From NCBI GenBank assembly GCA_016212475.1, contig JACRGC010000009.1:1-64000 (forward strand): a stretch of 64,000 nt of DNA, written 5' to 3'. The notes under the pieces were generated by a model that saw nothing but the letters and a program-made list of their open reading frames with translations, had not been told where the DNA came from and made no database searches. Positions 1 to 9,595 of this stretch are shown piece by piece. The stretch is from Microcaldota archaeon (GTDB lineage: Archaea > Micrarchaeota > Micrarchaeia > Norongarragalinales > SBBD01). The stretch's first letter is position 1, and each line of letters begins with the position of its first letter. The position numbers and the translations under genes are program-made.

Positions 1-78
1 AAGCCGACAGGACCTTTGGAAGGCACTCCTTGGAAAAAGGACGAAACGCATTTCAACTGCGGAACCCAACCGGCATAG
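1..78 (+). CDS. C-terminal fragment of small Cys-containing 'DETHFNCG' family protein (5' end outside window)
   Basis: Frame 1 from base 1 reads KPTGPLEGTPWKKDETHFNCGTQPA*; matches the C-termini of ORFs at 62932, 63388 and 63773. Confidence 0.7.
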   Translation, partial: KPTGPLEGTPWKKDETHFNCGTQPA

Positions 79-143
79 TCGGATTGCAATCCGAGCATTA
101 GGAATTTACCCATAGGGTTCGTTTGGAGCATCCGGATTTCTCC

Positions 144-821
144 TCACCTAAAAATCATCAGGATCAAATACATCGAAACAACCCCTAGCAGGAACATATC
201 TAGCCGTCCCTCCTTATGCCTTGGGAGCATATCCCGAATAACAATGTAAAACATCGTTCCAATTATGAACGAAAATACATTGTTTGTCAAAATCCCATTC
301 AAATGCAAAATGCTCCCAACAATTGCCCCCATGAAAACGGATGCGCTAAGGACAATTTTGTAAGTATTTCTCTCCTTCATGCGCTCAATTAAGTGGGATA
401 GCAGCGTTGATTGCGCAAGCTCTGCAAATGCAAGCGGAATGGTTATCAAAAACGCCAATTGCGCATCAAACTGGAACATCAAGACAATTGCAACCCCATT
501 TAGGAAATTAGAAAAGAAAAAGCCCGCAACCGAAAGCTCCTTGCGCTCCTTCCATTGTTTTGGATGCCTTTGGTAAACGAATTTTTCTATTGCATGGAAC
601 GCAACAAATCCAAGCAGCATCAGGGAAAAGTTCAAATTATCCTTCGAAGCAACCGGAAGCAAATCAACAAACAAAACGGTTATGAAAACCCCCGAACTTA
701 GTGAAATTAGCATTGAATGGTACTTTTCCAAATTTTCGCTTGCGGTTTCCCCCAGATAATGCGCAAAGCTAAGGATTGCGCCAAGCCCAAGTTGCACAAG
801 CAGCTCATTTGCCATGCTCAA
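144..821 (-). CDS. ZIP-like integral membrane protein (degenerate metal site)
   Basis: Multi-TM; TM4-like 'FFFSNFLNGVAI' resembles ZIP HNFxDGxAI. Confidence 0.6.
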   Translation of the reverse strand: MSMANELLVQLGLGAILSFAHYLGETASENLEKYHSMLISLSSGVFITVLFVDLLPVASKDNLNFSLMLLGFVAFHAIEKFVYQRHPKQWKERKELSVAGFFFSNFLNGVAIVLMFQFDAQLAFLITIPLAFAELAQSTLLSHLIERMKERNTYKIVLSASVFMGAIVGSILHLNGILTNNVFSFIIGTMFYIVIRDMLPRHKEGRLDMFLLGVVSMYLILMIFR

Positions 822-1009
822 AATAACATTGGCTGCATTTAATAAATTTCATCCCAATTGGTTGTACTTCAAATATTTCAAAAACACAATCAGTAGGCAC
901 GAAAAAAATTTCAAAAACGTTTAAATACAAGCATTTCGGAATAACTAAACCCTCTTCATGAAAAAATTGCAGCATATTTGCCAAATTTTTTCAACACATG
1001 GTGATTTCT

Positions 1010-1165
1010 ATGACAGTCAAAGGCGATGGAATTGTCCAAAATTGCAGGAACTGCTATGCTAATTCCGGATTTGGAATTAAGCTCATAAACGATGGCGGCT
1101 CATTCAATTGCCCGCATTGCAAAACAAGGTACGCAATGGATCATGGCTTTACAAGAAGGCTTTGA
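1010..1165 (+). CDS. Small zinc-ribbon-like protein (51 aa), not in supplied ORF list
   Basis: Reads MTVKGDGIVQNCRNCYANSGFGIKLINDGGSFNCPHCKTRYAMDHGFTRRL*; two CxxC pairs. Confidence 0.6.
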   Translation: MTVKGDGIVQNCRNCYANSGFGIKLINDGGSFNCPHCKTRYAMDHGFTRRL

Positions 1166-1174
1166 ATGACTAGT

Positions 1175-1226
1175 CCAAGTGGGGCACATCCCCCCTTAGT
1201 TTGGTCGAATGCCCAAACCCCCCTTT
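1175..1226 (+). repeat. Intergenic GC-rich hairpin element, copy 1 (terminator-like)
   Basis: ccaagtGGGGcacatCCCCccttaGTTTGGtcgaatgcCCAAACccccc; shares left and right ends with the element at 14936-15043. Confidence 0.55.
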
Positions 1227-1276
1227 CTGCTTCTGTTTTATAATCCTATTTTCCTCTAACTTACTACTTGATTCAC

Positions 1277-1798
1277 ATGACCGAAGAAAAACGCAAATTC
1301 ACTGAAAAAGAACTCGAAGCCTTATTTGAAAAAGCCGGAAAGCACGGCGCAATACTTGCACTTTTGCATTTTGATTCCTTTGGAAAGGAAAAGGAGGATG
1401 TTTCGGCTTCTTTAGTTGAACTGATTAGCAGGATAAACGCGGAAAAAGGCGTTCTTTATTGCAGGGGCGAAATAGAAGAAGTCCTTGAATCTGAAAATGA
1501 CAAAGGCAAGAGCTATTCTACATTCACAGAAGTAAAAGTCCTCTTCGCCTCTCTTGACATTGCAATTTCCATCTGCCTAAGGTATGGCCCAATCACAATT
1601 GAAATCCTTGAGCCAAAAGAGCTAAAGCTTAATTCCGAAGCGCTGCAAGGAACTCTTCTTAACGCAAGCTCTGTAGGCCAGCAATTCTCCTCGTTTTTCA
1701 TGAACAAGCTCTTGAAGGATGGCGATTTGGCGGAGTTCCAAGAAAATCTCAAAAAACGCGTTGAACATGGCAAGAAATTGCTTGCGGATAAGAAATAA
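1277..1798 (+). CDS. Hypothetical protein
   Basis: 173-aa ORF (ATG at 1277; upstream start in track is TTG). Confidence 0.6.
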   Translation: MTEEKRKFTEKELEALFEKAGKHGAILALLHFDSFGKEKEDVSASLVELISRINAEKGVLYCRGEIEEVLESENDKGKSYSTFTEVKVLFASLDIAISICLRYGPITIEILEPKELKLNSEALQGTLLNASSVGQQFSSFFMNKLLKDGDLAEFQENLKKRVEHGKKLLADKK

Positions 1799-1882
1799 TC
1801 CAATAAAACCCATCCGCATCATCCCCTAGCAACAAATAAATACTACCTCCCCCAAGATTATTCTTCCACCCACTTGGTAAAT

Positions 1883-2554
1883 ATGCAGCTTCAGTTAATG
1901 GAATTTGTAAAGGAGCCGACATGGCGCGAACTCCTACTGGAAGCTATAAATTCGCAGCAAATGAACCCCTGGGAAATAGATCTTGTAAAAGCTGCCGATG
2001 CCTACCTTCTAGTTGTCAAGCAGATGCAGGCAATGGATCTTCGGGTCCCTGCCAATGTGATACTTGCAAGCGCCCTATTATTGCACTATAAGGCAGCAGC
2101 CCTCCAACTTGAAGAGCCAGAGCCCGAACTGCCAGTAGAAGCGCGAATCATGCGAACAGACGAAGCAATTCCATCCCTTGTGCAATTAGACAACATCCCA
2201 AGGTCAAGGACCATCACATTAAACGAATTAATCGATGCAGTTGAAGAAGTCATGGGCTACACACCAAGGGACCTAACTCCCCTTCCAAAAGCAGCCCCCC
2301 TTCATATTCAGCTCCCAAAAGAAAATATCAATGAACTAATGGCGCACGTGCATTCAAGGGCGCATGAGCTAAAAGATACCCAAAACATCCTTCTATTTTC
2401 AGAACTAGTCAAGTCATTCAACGGCCATGGCGAGGAAAAATCCGTAATCTACAGCTACCACCTGCTTCCAATACTGCACTTAATCCAAGAAGAGAAGATT
2501 TACGCTTGGCAAGATAGGTCCTTTGGGGAAATATTCCTGAAAGTTATTAACTAA
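1883..2554 (+). CDS. scpA: Segregation and condensation protein A (kleisin)
   Basis: Kleisin-like N-terminus 'ELLLEAINSQQMNPWEIDLVKAADAYL' and C-terminal winged-helix-like segment; ATG at 1883. Confidence 0.75.
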   Translation: MQLQLMEFVKEPTWRELLLEAINSQQMNPWEIDLVKAADAYLLVVKQMQAMDLRVPANVILASALLLHYKAAALQLEEPEPELPVEARIMRTDEAIPSLVQLDNIPRSRTITLNELIDAVEEVMGYTPRDLTPLPKAAPLHIQLPKENINELMAHVHSRAHELKDTQNILLFSELVKSFNGHGEEKSVIYSYHLLPILHLIQEEKIYAWQDRSFGEIFLKVIN

Positions 2555-2661
2555 TTGTTTGTTTGCCAAACTGCGTTTTCCAATATGCCTAGTTTTGCAA
2601 CTTCTTCCAAACACTTTTAAAGCCGTTCCAATTAATGCTTTCACAATTCATAGGTGATTTT

Positions 2662-2916
2662 ATGAAAATTAAAGATGAAGTCCTAAAAACAATCGATGCA
2701 CTAAAAAAGGCCGGTTTCAACCCAGTCGATGCTGTCTTTGAAGGCGCAGTTGGCGTAAAGGAAGATACCACTCTTGCCTTCATGGATAAGCTAAACGACA
2801 ACCAGATGGTCTCGGGCGTAATCCGCGTTATTTACACTCTTGGGGATGACAATGTAAGATTTGTTGAAATCCCAGTTGGCCAGCCCGGCGGGGAAGAAGA
2901 AGGGAAGAAGAAGTAA
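2662..2916 (+). CDS. Hypothetical small protein
   Basis: 84-aa ORF from MKIKDEVLKTIDALKKAG with preceding aggtga. Confidence 0.6.
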   Translation: MKIKDEVLKTIDALKKAGFNPVDAVFEGAVGVKEDTTLAFMDKLNDNQMVSGVIRVIYTLGDDNVRFVEIPVGQPGGEEEGKKK

Positions 2917-2935
2917 ATTTTTTTTGATTTTTCCT

Positions 2936-2968
2936 GTTTTGGGGCACCAAGCCCCCTATTTTTTTATT
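2936..2968 (+). terminator. Hairpin followed by oligo-T downstream of the 2662-2916 ORF
   Basis: GGGGCaccaaGCCCC followed by ctattttttt. Confidence 0.5.
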
Positions 2969-3057
2969 ATAGCATCTGCCCTATTCTAAACTCTAATTTA
3001 TTCCCAGAACCAGCTGATTCCAAACTCCTCTTATCCCAAACTTTCCCGTTTCTAATT

Positions 3058-5172
3058 TCATTTCGCAATCCCTGCCAGTGAATAATTAGTCAGGAAAGCA
3101 ACAACACAGAAAATAATCGTTGCAACCGGTATTGATTTGGCTATAGCCGTGTACGTGTGCAGTTTGTTGTTGCTATCCTCTATTTGCGAGTTGAAATACA
3201 CAAGCAAAGTCACAATTTCAATCAAATAAAGCCCCATGATTAACAAGAATTCGCCAGGAGATGCTGACGCGCCTGCAACATCGCCTTGCCCAAAGAGGCT
3301 AGAAATTCCTTGCGTATTAAATCCGGGCACATTCACATTTGTTTCAGCTGCCCCCCCAAACGAAACCGAAGAAATCGAGTTGATAATAACCGTTTGCAAT
3401 GAAGAAACAACCGCCAAAACAATCGGAGCAACAAACACCGCCATGGTGCTTAGCAATACCGTAATATCCGAAAGCAACCGTTTTAGCATTTCATCGATCT
3501 TATGCGCATTGCGAATTTGCATTGAAAGTGAAATCAAGGATTTTGCAGCTACATTCACGCCAATTTCAACCGAATCAACCATGATGCGCATTCCAGACCG
3601 AATAGTTTGCGAAGGAAGATTTTTCAGCGCTCCATACGTTCCATCAAAAACCGCAGATTCGATTGTCATCCCAAGCATTGAAACATTTTCCAAAATCGTC
3701 TTGAAAACCCTTGCCGCAACCTTGCTTCTTGGCAAAAAATCAATTGCCTGCTTGATGGCTTCTTCCATTGGCTTATTTTCCCCAAGCCTGCTAGCCAAAA
3801 CATAAACCGCATCCTTGAATTCAATTTCCATTTCCCTAATCTCATCTTGCGCCTTTTTCCTTGCGCTATATTTTCCCCAAAGATACACCCCCATTGCTAG
3901 CGAAACTCCAATAATCATTCCAAAAATCCCAAACATCCTAATTGTAAACCCAAATGGCAGCGCAACCTGCGGGATTTGCTCCAAAACCTCCCTATTGTAT
4001 GCAGGAATGCTCTGCTCTTGCAAAAAATCAGCTGCAAACCCAAGGGATGACACCAAAAAGAACGTAAACAATGCCGCAAATGCATACGGAATCAAAATCC
4101 CCCCTATTTTCATTAGCCCCTTCTTTGGAAGCCCCGGATAATTTTCCGGTATTTCGGGAGCGACGTAAGTTGGCGGCCTTCCAGAAAGAATAGAATTCCC
4201 ATACATGTAAACTCCCGCCGGCAAAACCACGCAATACAAAATGAAAATATATTCAGCTTTTGCAAACTGCGCATCCTTAACAAATGCAGCTCCAATTGGC
4301 AAAATAATTGCAAGCATAAGCGGAAGCATGATCCCAAAATAATACAAGAAAACAGTAGGCTGATGAAGCCCCCTAGCATAAAGATCCATTTTCTCCTTGG
4401 ACCCTTCCAAAACATCCGTAACGGCTTTTTCCAAAAGCTCTTGCCTTCTTATTTTATCCGCTTCCAAAACAGACGCCCTAATTGTCATAAGCGCCTGCTT
4501 GAAATCCTCGCTATAAGGCCCCCACCGATACGCCAAATCATCGAGTGCTTCTTCAACACTTGAATATTTCCCAATCTGCACAAGCCAGATGATTTTTTTC
4601 AGCTCATCTGCGATTCTGCCTCGACCATGGTTTGCGGCAAATTCAACTGCGCGCTCCAAATTAGGATTTAGCCGCATGCTCATTACCAAATAGTTGACAA
4701 TTTCAGGAACATATGCAAGCGCCAAAAGTTTTTCCTTATCCGCTGCCATCTTTGGGTACTTTTGGTAAAATAGGGCAATAGCCATTGGGATGAACATGAA
4801 AACCAGCCCCATCAGAAGCGTGTTGTAAAGCCCAATTGCATCCGAAAGAAAATAATACGCAGCTACAAAAAGCAAAACGCCAATTGCAATTGAGAATAGG
4901 AAAAGCCCCCTTGATGCCGCATAAAAATCCTCGGCTGCAACATCCAAATCAAGGAAAGCAAAAACTTCCGCTTGCTCAGGTGTGAATTTTTGCCCCTTGC
5001 CATAGCTTGCAAACCTTTTTGCAAAAAACCTAGTTGCGGATTTGAATGTTTGGTATTTATTTGTCAAATCAACTTCTGCAACTGTTTCATCCGCCTTATA
5101 GAGCGTTTCAACTGTTGCAATTCCCTTCTCCTTTTCCTTTCTATCCGATCCTCTTGGCGGATTTGATGGCAT
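3058..5172 (-). CDS. Type II secretion system F-family protein (FlaJ/TadC-like) with two T2SF-like halves
   Basis: 704 aa, two repeated regions with TM segments ('LVMSMRLNPNLERAVEFAAN', 'LASRLGENKPMEEAIKQAI'). Confidence 0.75.
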   Translation of the reverse strand: MPSNPPRGSDRKEKEKGIATVETLYKADETVAEVDLTNKYQTFKSATRFFAKRFASYGKGQKFTPEQAEVFAFLDLDVAAEDFYAASRGLFLFSIAIGVLLFVAAYYFLSDAIGLYNTLLMGLVFMFIPMAIALFYQKYPKMAADKEKLLALAYVPEIVNYLVMSMRLNPNLERAVEFAANHGRGRIADELKKIIWLVQIGKYSSVEEALDDLAYRWGPYSEDFKQALMTIRASVLEADKIRRQELLEKAVTDVLEGSKEKMDLYARGLHQPTVFLYYFGIMLPLMLAIILPIGAAFVKDAQFAKAEYIFILYCVVLPAGVYMYGNSILSGRPPTYVAPEIPENYPGLPKKGLMKIGGILIPYAFAALFTFFLVSSLGFAADFLQEQSIPAYNREVLEQIPQVALPFGFTIRMFGIFGMIIGVSLAMGVYLWGKYSARKKAQDEIREMEIEFKDAVYVLASRLGENKPMEEAIKQAIDFLPRSKVAARVFKTILENVSMLGMTIESAVFDGTYGALKNLPSQTIRSGMRIMVDSVEIGVNVAAKSLISLSMQIRNAHKIDEMLKRLLSDITVLLSTMAVFVAPIVLAVVSSLQTVIINSISSVSFGGAAETNVNVPGFNTQGISSLFGQGDVAGASASPGEFLLIMGLYLIEIVTLLVYFNSQIEDSNNKLHTYTAIAKSIPVATIIFCVVAFLTNYSLAGIAK

Positions 5173-5319
5173 AAATGCTTTAACAAAAAGGGGTTTATAA
5201 CTCTACGTTGGAAGCAAAAAACATCAAATGGAAATTACTTTTGCCAATCTTTCCAATCCTTCCCAAAACTCTCCTGCCCATTTGTTTTTTCCTCCCTTCA
5301 ATAGCGCTTTTTATTCCTT

Positions 5320-6114
5320 ATGTGCATAATTCCTATGGTTTTTATGAAAGAAGGCAAAGTCGAAAAATACTACCATGAAAAAATCGATTCCGAAGGAGCA
5401 ATGCTCTTTTCGCTGATCGATCCGGACAAGAGCTATTTGGAGCGGGGGGCCGCGATTGCAAAAGTATCTTATGAAGAAGGAGCGGATGCGATTTTGATTG
5501 GAGGCTCCGTTGGCGCCCAAGGCTCTCACCTGGATGAAACCGTTAAAATGATAAAAGAGGAAGTCAGCATTCCGGTTGTATTATTTCCGGGAAACATTTC
5601 AGGCTTAACCGATTATGCCGACGCACTATATTTCATGCACATGCTAAACAGCAGGGATGCATATTGGCTTTCAACCGCCCAAATTCAGGCAGCTCCCGTG
5701 GTTTACAAAATGCATATTGAAGCAATTCCAACCTCTTATGTTGTTGTCGAGCCCGGCAGGACTGTTGGATGGATTGGCAATGCGAATTTGGTCCCAAGGG
5801 ATAGGCCCGATTTGGCGTTTTCCTGCGCGCTCGCAGCAAGATATTCGGGCTCTCACGTTGTAATTACGGATGTTGGCTCTGGCGCTCCAGAGCCCGCCCC
5901 ACCTGAAATGATTTCAGCTGTTGCAAAAGCTTGCAACAAGGAACTTTTCTATTTTTACGCAGGCGGAGCAAGAACCGGCCAGCAGGCTCACGACATAATT
6001 TCCGCCGGAGCAGATGGCATCCAGATCGGCACGGCTTTTGAAGCCGGAGATGTAAAGAAAAAAATCAAGGAAATGGTAAAAGCCGTAAAGGATGCTGGCA
6101 AAAAGAAAGTTTAA
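5320..6114 (+). CDS. Geranylgeranylglyceryl phosphate synthase
   Basis: TIM-barrel with 'FSLIDPDKS', 'ADAILIGGSVG', 'VVLFPGN', 'YVVVEPGRTVGWIG', 'YAGGARTGQQA'. True start could be 5335 or 5344. Confidence 0.9.
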   Translation: MCIIPMVFMKEGKVEKYYHEKIDSEGAMLFSLIDPDKSYLERGAAIAKVSYEEGADAILIGGSVGAQGSHLDETVKMIKEEVSIPVVLFPGNISGLTDYADALYFMHMLNSRDAYWLSTAQIQAAPVVYKMHIEAIPTSYVVVEPGRTVGWIGNANLVPRDRPDLAFSCALAARYSGSHVVITDVGSGAPEPAPPEMISAVAKACNKELFYFYAGGARTGQQAHDIISAGADGIQIGTAFEAGDVKKKIKEMVKAVKDAGKKKV

Positions 6115-6176
6115 TTGAATGGCAGTATGTTTTGCATTTGGCTGCATTCCCAAACCGTGCTACGAATTCTTTTTTT

Positions 6177-7022
6177 CTATTTTTTTTGATTGGCAATAGC
6201 CGCCCCAATTGCCGTGCAAAGCGCTGCATTTTTTGGGAAAAAAGCCTTCCCGCCAAACAGCTCCGCGCTTCCCTTGATGTATTTTTGGACAATTGCATTT
6301 TCAGCTACTCTTCCGGTAAAAACAATTTCCTTGCAATTGCTTGCCTTTCCTGCAAGCGCTCCCATTGCCCCCAAGGTTTCCCCAATCATTTTCAGAAGCG
6401 AAAGCGCAATATCTCCCTTCGTTTTATTTTCAATTTTAGGTGCATTCCCAAAATTGCTAGCTGTAGCATCAACTGGCAATTTCCCGAATTTTTCCCCAAT
6501 CAAATCCAAAATCGTAATATCCAATTTGTCATTACCTTCCTTTGCATATTTTTCAATTTCAAGCGCGCTTGCTTCCAATAGCATTTTTCCAAGCCCATCA
6601 AGTGTTCCGCCGCCAATTCCGCTTCCTGCAACATGCTCAATTTTTTTCCCATCGATAAAAAGTATCGGCGTTCCGGTCCCAATGTTCACACATACGAATT
6701 TTTCCTTTCCGGATAGCAGTTTTGCGCCATTTGCAATCCCTGCAAATTCCAAAATTTCAATAAAACCTCTTTTTTTCAATTTTCCAAGGAAAGAATTTCC
6801 AAAAGCGCTTCTTGCTTTTTTGCTTCCAACACCTGTTATTGCGCCCCTTGCAGATTTATCCAATTTCAATTCATCAAAAACGATTTTTCCAAGAATCTTT
6901 TCAGAATAATCCGCCTTTTTCAAGGAGTAGCTTCTCTTAAGCTCCCTCCCATCCATTACGGCAACATCTACAAAAGAGCTCCCAAAATCAATCCCGATGC
7001 GCTTTCCTTTAGTGTTTCCCAT
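6177..7022 (-). CDS. Type II pantothenate kinase (CoaW/fumble-like)
   Basis: 'IGIDFGSSFVD', 'VCVNIGTGTPILF', 'GSGIGGGTLDGLGKMLL', 'LPVDATASNFGNA' match CoaW-type motifs. Confidence 0.75.
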   Translation of the reverse strand: MGNTKGKRIGIDFGSSFVDVAVMDGRELKRSYSLKKADYSEKILGKIVFDELKLDKSARGAITGVGSKKARSAFGNSFLGKLKKRGFIEILEFAGIANGAKLLSGKEKFVCVNIGTGTPILFIDGKKIEHVAGSGIGGGTLDGLGKMLLEASALEIEKYAKEGNDKLDITILDLIGEKFGKLPVDATASNFGNAPKIENKTKGDIALSLLKMIGETLGAMGALAGKASNCKEIVFTGRVAENAIVQKYIKGSAELFGGKAFFPKNAALCTAIGAAIANQKK

Positions 7023-7083
7023 GCCTTTACCCTCTTATTCAATCAACCATCAATTTTTTATAATGCGCCAAACTGTTTAATAC

Positions 7084-7197
7084 ATGAAAAAAAGCGCCCC
7101 CAAGAAAAAGGCAAAAGTAAACCTTTCCCCAATTGAGGACAAATCGATTTCCGCTTCCCAAAAAAACATAATCCAAAAATTAAAGAAACTAAAATAG
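7084..7197 (+). CDS. Small Lys-rich ORF (37 aa)
   Basis: MKKSAPKKKAKVNLSPIEDKSISASQKNIIQKLKKLK*; TATA-like ttttttataatg upstream. Confidence 0.4.
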   Translation: MKKSAPKKKAKVNLSPIEDKSISASQKNIIQKLKKLK

Positions 7198-7248
7198 CCT
7201 CGTGGTAATCGAGGAAACAACCTGAACTGCAAATCCTAACCAATTTAC

Positions 7249-8841
7249 CTATCTAAGCGCAAAAATCAATCCCAAAAGCGTCAAGGAAACCCCAACAATT
7301 CCTTCGCCGGCAATTACCGCTCCCGCAACCAGCCTTGCCTTTTCAACTGCTTTTTTCTTATCAAAATAATGCCTAATCAGCCCTCCAACGAATAACGGGA
7401 AAGAAAGCTCAATTGGAACGTACATTCCAATCCCAAAAGCAATTGGAGTCATTCCCAGTTCCTTGCGTTTTAGCAAAAAGAGCATTGAAAGCGCCCCGCC
7501 AATTAGCATCCCAAGCATTAAGGTGTTCGTTAGCCCGCTAGCGCTGGCAAGTTCCTTAATTGCAACCGCTTGGGGCGCTGGAAAATCAATAGTTCCAAAA
7601 CCATTTGCCTGCAAAGCAAGTAAAATTGCCCCGATTGCAATCGATGCGCTTGCCATCCCCACGATTTGCGCAATCAGCTGGTGGCTCAAATCCGTCTTAA
7701 GCAAATACCCTGCCTTTAGATCCTGCATCATATCTCCGGCAATCCCTGCTGCAATTGTTACAATTGCCGCAAGCAAAATTAGAGGAAATGCCGAAAAACC
7801 AAGCATTTTAGCTGCAAGCATAACAAGCATTGCAAATATTTCCATTGGATCCACATTCATTTCAGCAGTCGACCTTCCCGCCAAATATGAAACCGCAAAC
7901 GCGCCTATAATTGCAACGAAAGCAAGCGGCAAATCCATGTTCGTAACAAGTGCAATTACCCCCATGCAAACAATAAGTGCAATTCCTGCCATTTTCCTAG
8001 CCTTTGCATCCTTCCAATCATCAATCATTTTCGAAAAAACCGGAAGGCCCTTCATTATGAAGAAAATCATTCCGCTTCCAAGAACTATTCCAACTCCAAG
8101 GGGCCTTGCAATTTCAGATACCACTGAAAACTTGCTTGAAAATGCGCCGCTAGCAATTGCATACGGGATGATTCCAAAATACGTAACAATTGCTCCCAAA
8201 AACCAAGCGGCTGTGAATCTTGGCCCGATCAGAAAACCGCCGGCAAACGGAATCAAAGACAAAGACGATCCAAACGAGAACGATTTAGCAATCCCATCAA
8301 TTTTCAAGCTCTCCAAGTTGAAATAACTTGGGAACAATTTCAAATAATCGCGAACAAACGAAAACACCGCCCCAGCTCCAAAAGAATACATCAGAACTTT
8401 TGCGCTTTTCCCTCCCTTATCTCCAGCGCTGATAAGCGCGGCAGCTGCCACCCCATCCTGGCATGGCAATTTTTCCCTCTCAATCAATTGCTTCCGAAGC
8501 GGGTAGGAAAAAACCACCCCCAAAATCCCCCCAACTAGTGAAGTTAGCAAAATTTCCAAATAACTTATTCTAAACCCTAGCATGATTGCAGCAGGGATTG
8601 TAAAAACCACTCCGGCAGCGAGTAGCCCTCCGGAGCTTCCAGTTGTTTGCATTATGTTGACTTCATTTTTATCCGTCCTTCCCAAAAACTTAAGGATTGA
8701 AAGCGAAATCAGCGAAGTTGTGACAATTGGCCAGTACACTCCCCCAACCTTGAGCCCAGCGTACGCACTGTATGCCGCAACCACGACCGAAAGGATCGCG
8801 CCTAAAATCAAAGCCCGAAACGGGAATTTTTTTATTGCCAT
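7249..8841 (-). CDS. OPT-family oligopeptide/metal-chelate transporter
   Basis: 'LSVVVAAYSAYAGLKVGGVYWPI', 'QTTGSSGG', 'DMMQDLKAGYLL' and 'GMYVPIELSFPLFVGGLIRH' are OPT-family motifs; start probably MAIKKF at 8841. Confidence 0.85.
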   Translation of the reverse strand: MAIKKFPFRALILGAILSVVVAAYSAYAGLKVGGVYWPIVTTSLISLSILKFLGRTDKNEVNIMQTTGSSGGLLAAGVVFTIPAAIMLGFRISYLEILLTSLVGGILGVVFSYPLRKQLIEREKLPCQDGVAAAALISAGDKGGKSAKVLMYSFGAGAVFSFVRDYLKLFPSYFNLESLKIDGIAKSFSFGSSLSLIPFAGGFLIGPRFTAAWFLGAIVTYFGIIPYAIASGAFSSKFSVVSEIARPLGVGIVLGSGMIFFIMKGLPVFSKMIDDWKDAKARKMAGIALIVCMGVIALVTNMDLPLAFVAIIGAFAVSYLAGRSTAEMNVDPMEIFAMLVMLAAKMLGFSAFPLILLAAIVTIAAGIAGDMMQDLKAGYLLKTDLSHQLIAQIVGMASASIAIGAILLALQANGFGTIDFPAPQAVAIKELASASGLTNTLMLGMLIGGALSMLFLLKRKELGMTPIAFGIGMYVPIELSFPLFVGGLIRHYFDKKKAVEKARLVAGAVIAGEGIVGVSLTLLGLIFALR

Positions 8842-9117
8842 GAATATCCCTTTCAAAATGACTTCGGTTCTTTTTATTGCTATTCCCCGATGTGATTGTT
8901 TTCCTTTCCCAACCAAACGAATTAATAGCGCTTATAAGCGGTTAATATTCGAACAGATTTTTTTGCAGTTGGATTTGCCTTGTTATTCCAAATAAAAAAA
9001 AATTATTTTCCACTGAAGCATTTTTCCAATTCCAAATTTACGAAGGCAACTTCGCCAATCGTCTATTTTTCGATTTTTGCGCAACGTTTAAATATTTGCC
9101 CGGCATTTTTGTTGCAT

Positions 9118-9216
9118 ATGGCAGCAACCAACGCCAACATTTTTGCTAATATCGACATGAAGGCCAAGTTTGCTAATTCGAATTCCATCAACTCTAAGGA
9201 CTCTAAAAAAGTTTAA
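9118..9216 (+). CDS. Possible small ORF (32 aa)
   Basis: MAATNANIFANIDMKAKFANSNSINSKDSKKV*; TATA-like gtttaaatatt about 30 nt upstream. Confidence 0.35.
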   Translation: MAATNANIFANIDMKAKFANSNSINSKDSKKV

Positions 9217-9460
9217 GGGGATGATGCGCTTTTTCTTTGGGGCTTTTTTGCGTTGACCTGGTTTTGAAATCCAAAAGCTTAATCCAACCCATGAATTCCA
9301 TTCATCAATCCGAGGTGATGTGGAAAAGTCGTGGCGGGAAGAAACCGCCTGGAAACCCAATGGAGGCAAAAGTTGTTGTTTTGCGTTTCTTCCCAGCCAC
9401 GCAATTCAATTATTTTTTTGGGCAATTGCCTTGTTCGAGAGCTAAAAAGGGGTGGTATGC

Positions 9461-9595
9461 ATGTATGGAAAAACAAAGGAAGGTTTTTGGAAATTTGCGC
9501 ATGACAAGAAAAAGCGCAATGAAGCACTCCAGCTATCCCTTGGCACGACCTCTAGGTACATAATGCAAGACAAGGAGGATTTGGAGGATAAATAA
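9461..9595 (+). CDS. Possible small charged ORF (44 aa)
   Basis: MYGKTKEGFWKFAHDKKKRNEALQLSLGTTSRYIMQDKEDLEDK*; preceded by aaggggtggt. Overlaps an alternate-frame ORF. Confidence 0.4.
   Translation: MYGKTKEGFWKFAHDKKKRNEALQLSLGTTSRYIMQDKEDLEDK

Noticed and set aside
379-576. ORF antisense to the ZIP-like gene, and many similar antisense ORFs in the track (e.g. 3236-3805, 7463-8326, 33598-34119)
   Set aside because: They lie opposite clearly assigned genes, have compositionally biased sequences and no recognisable motifs; treated as shadow ORFs.
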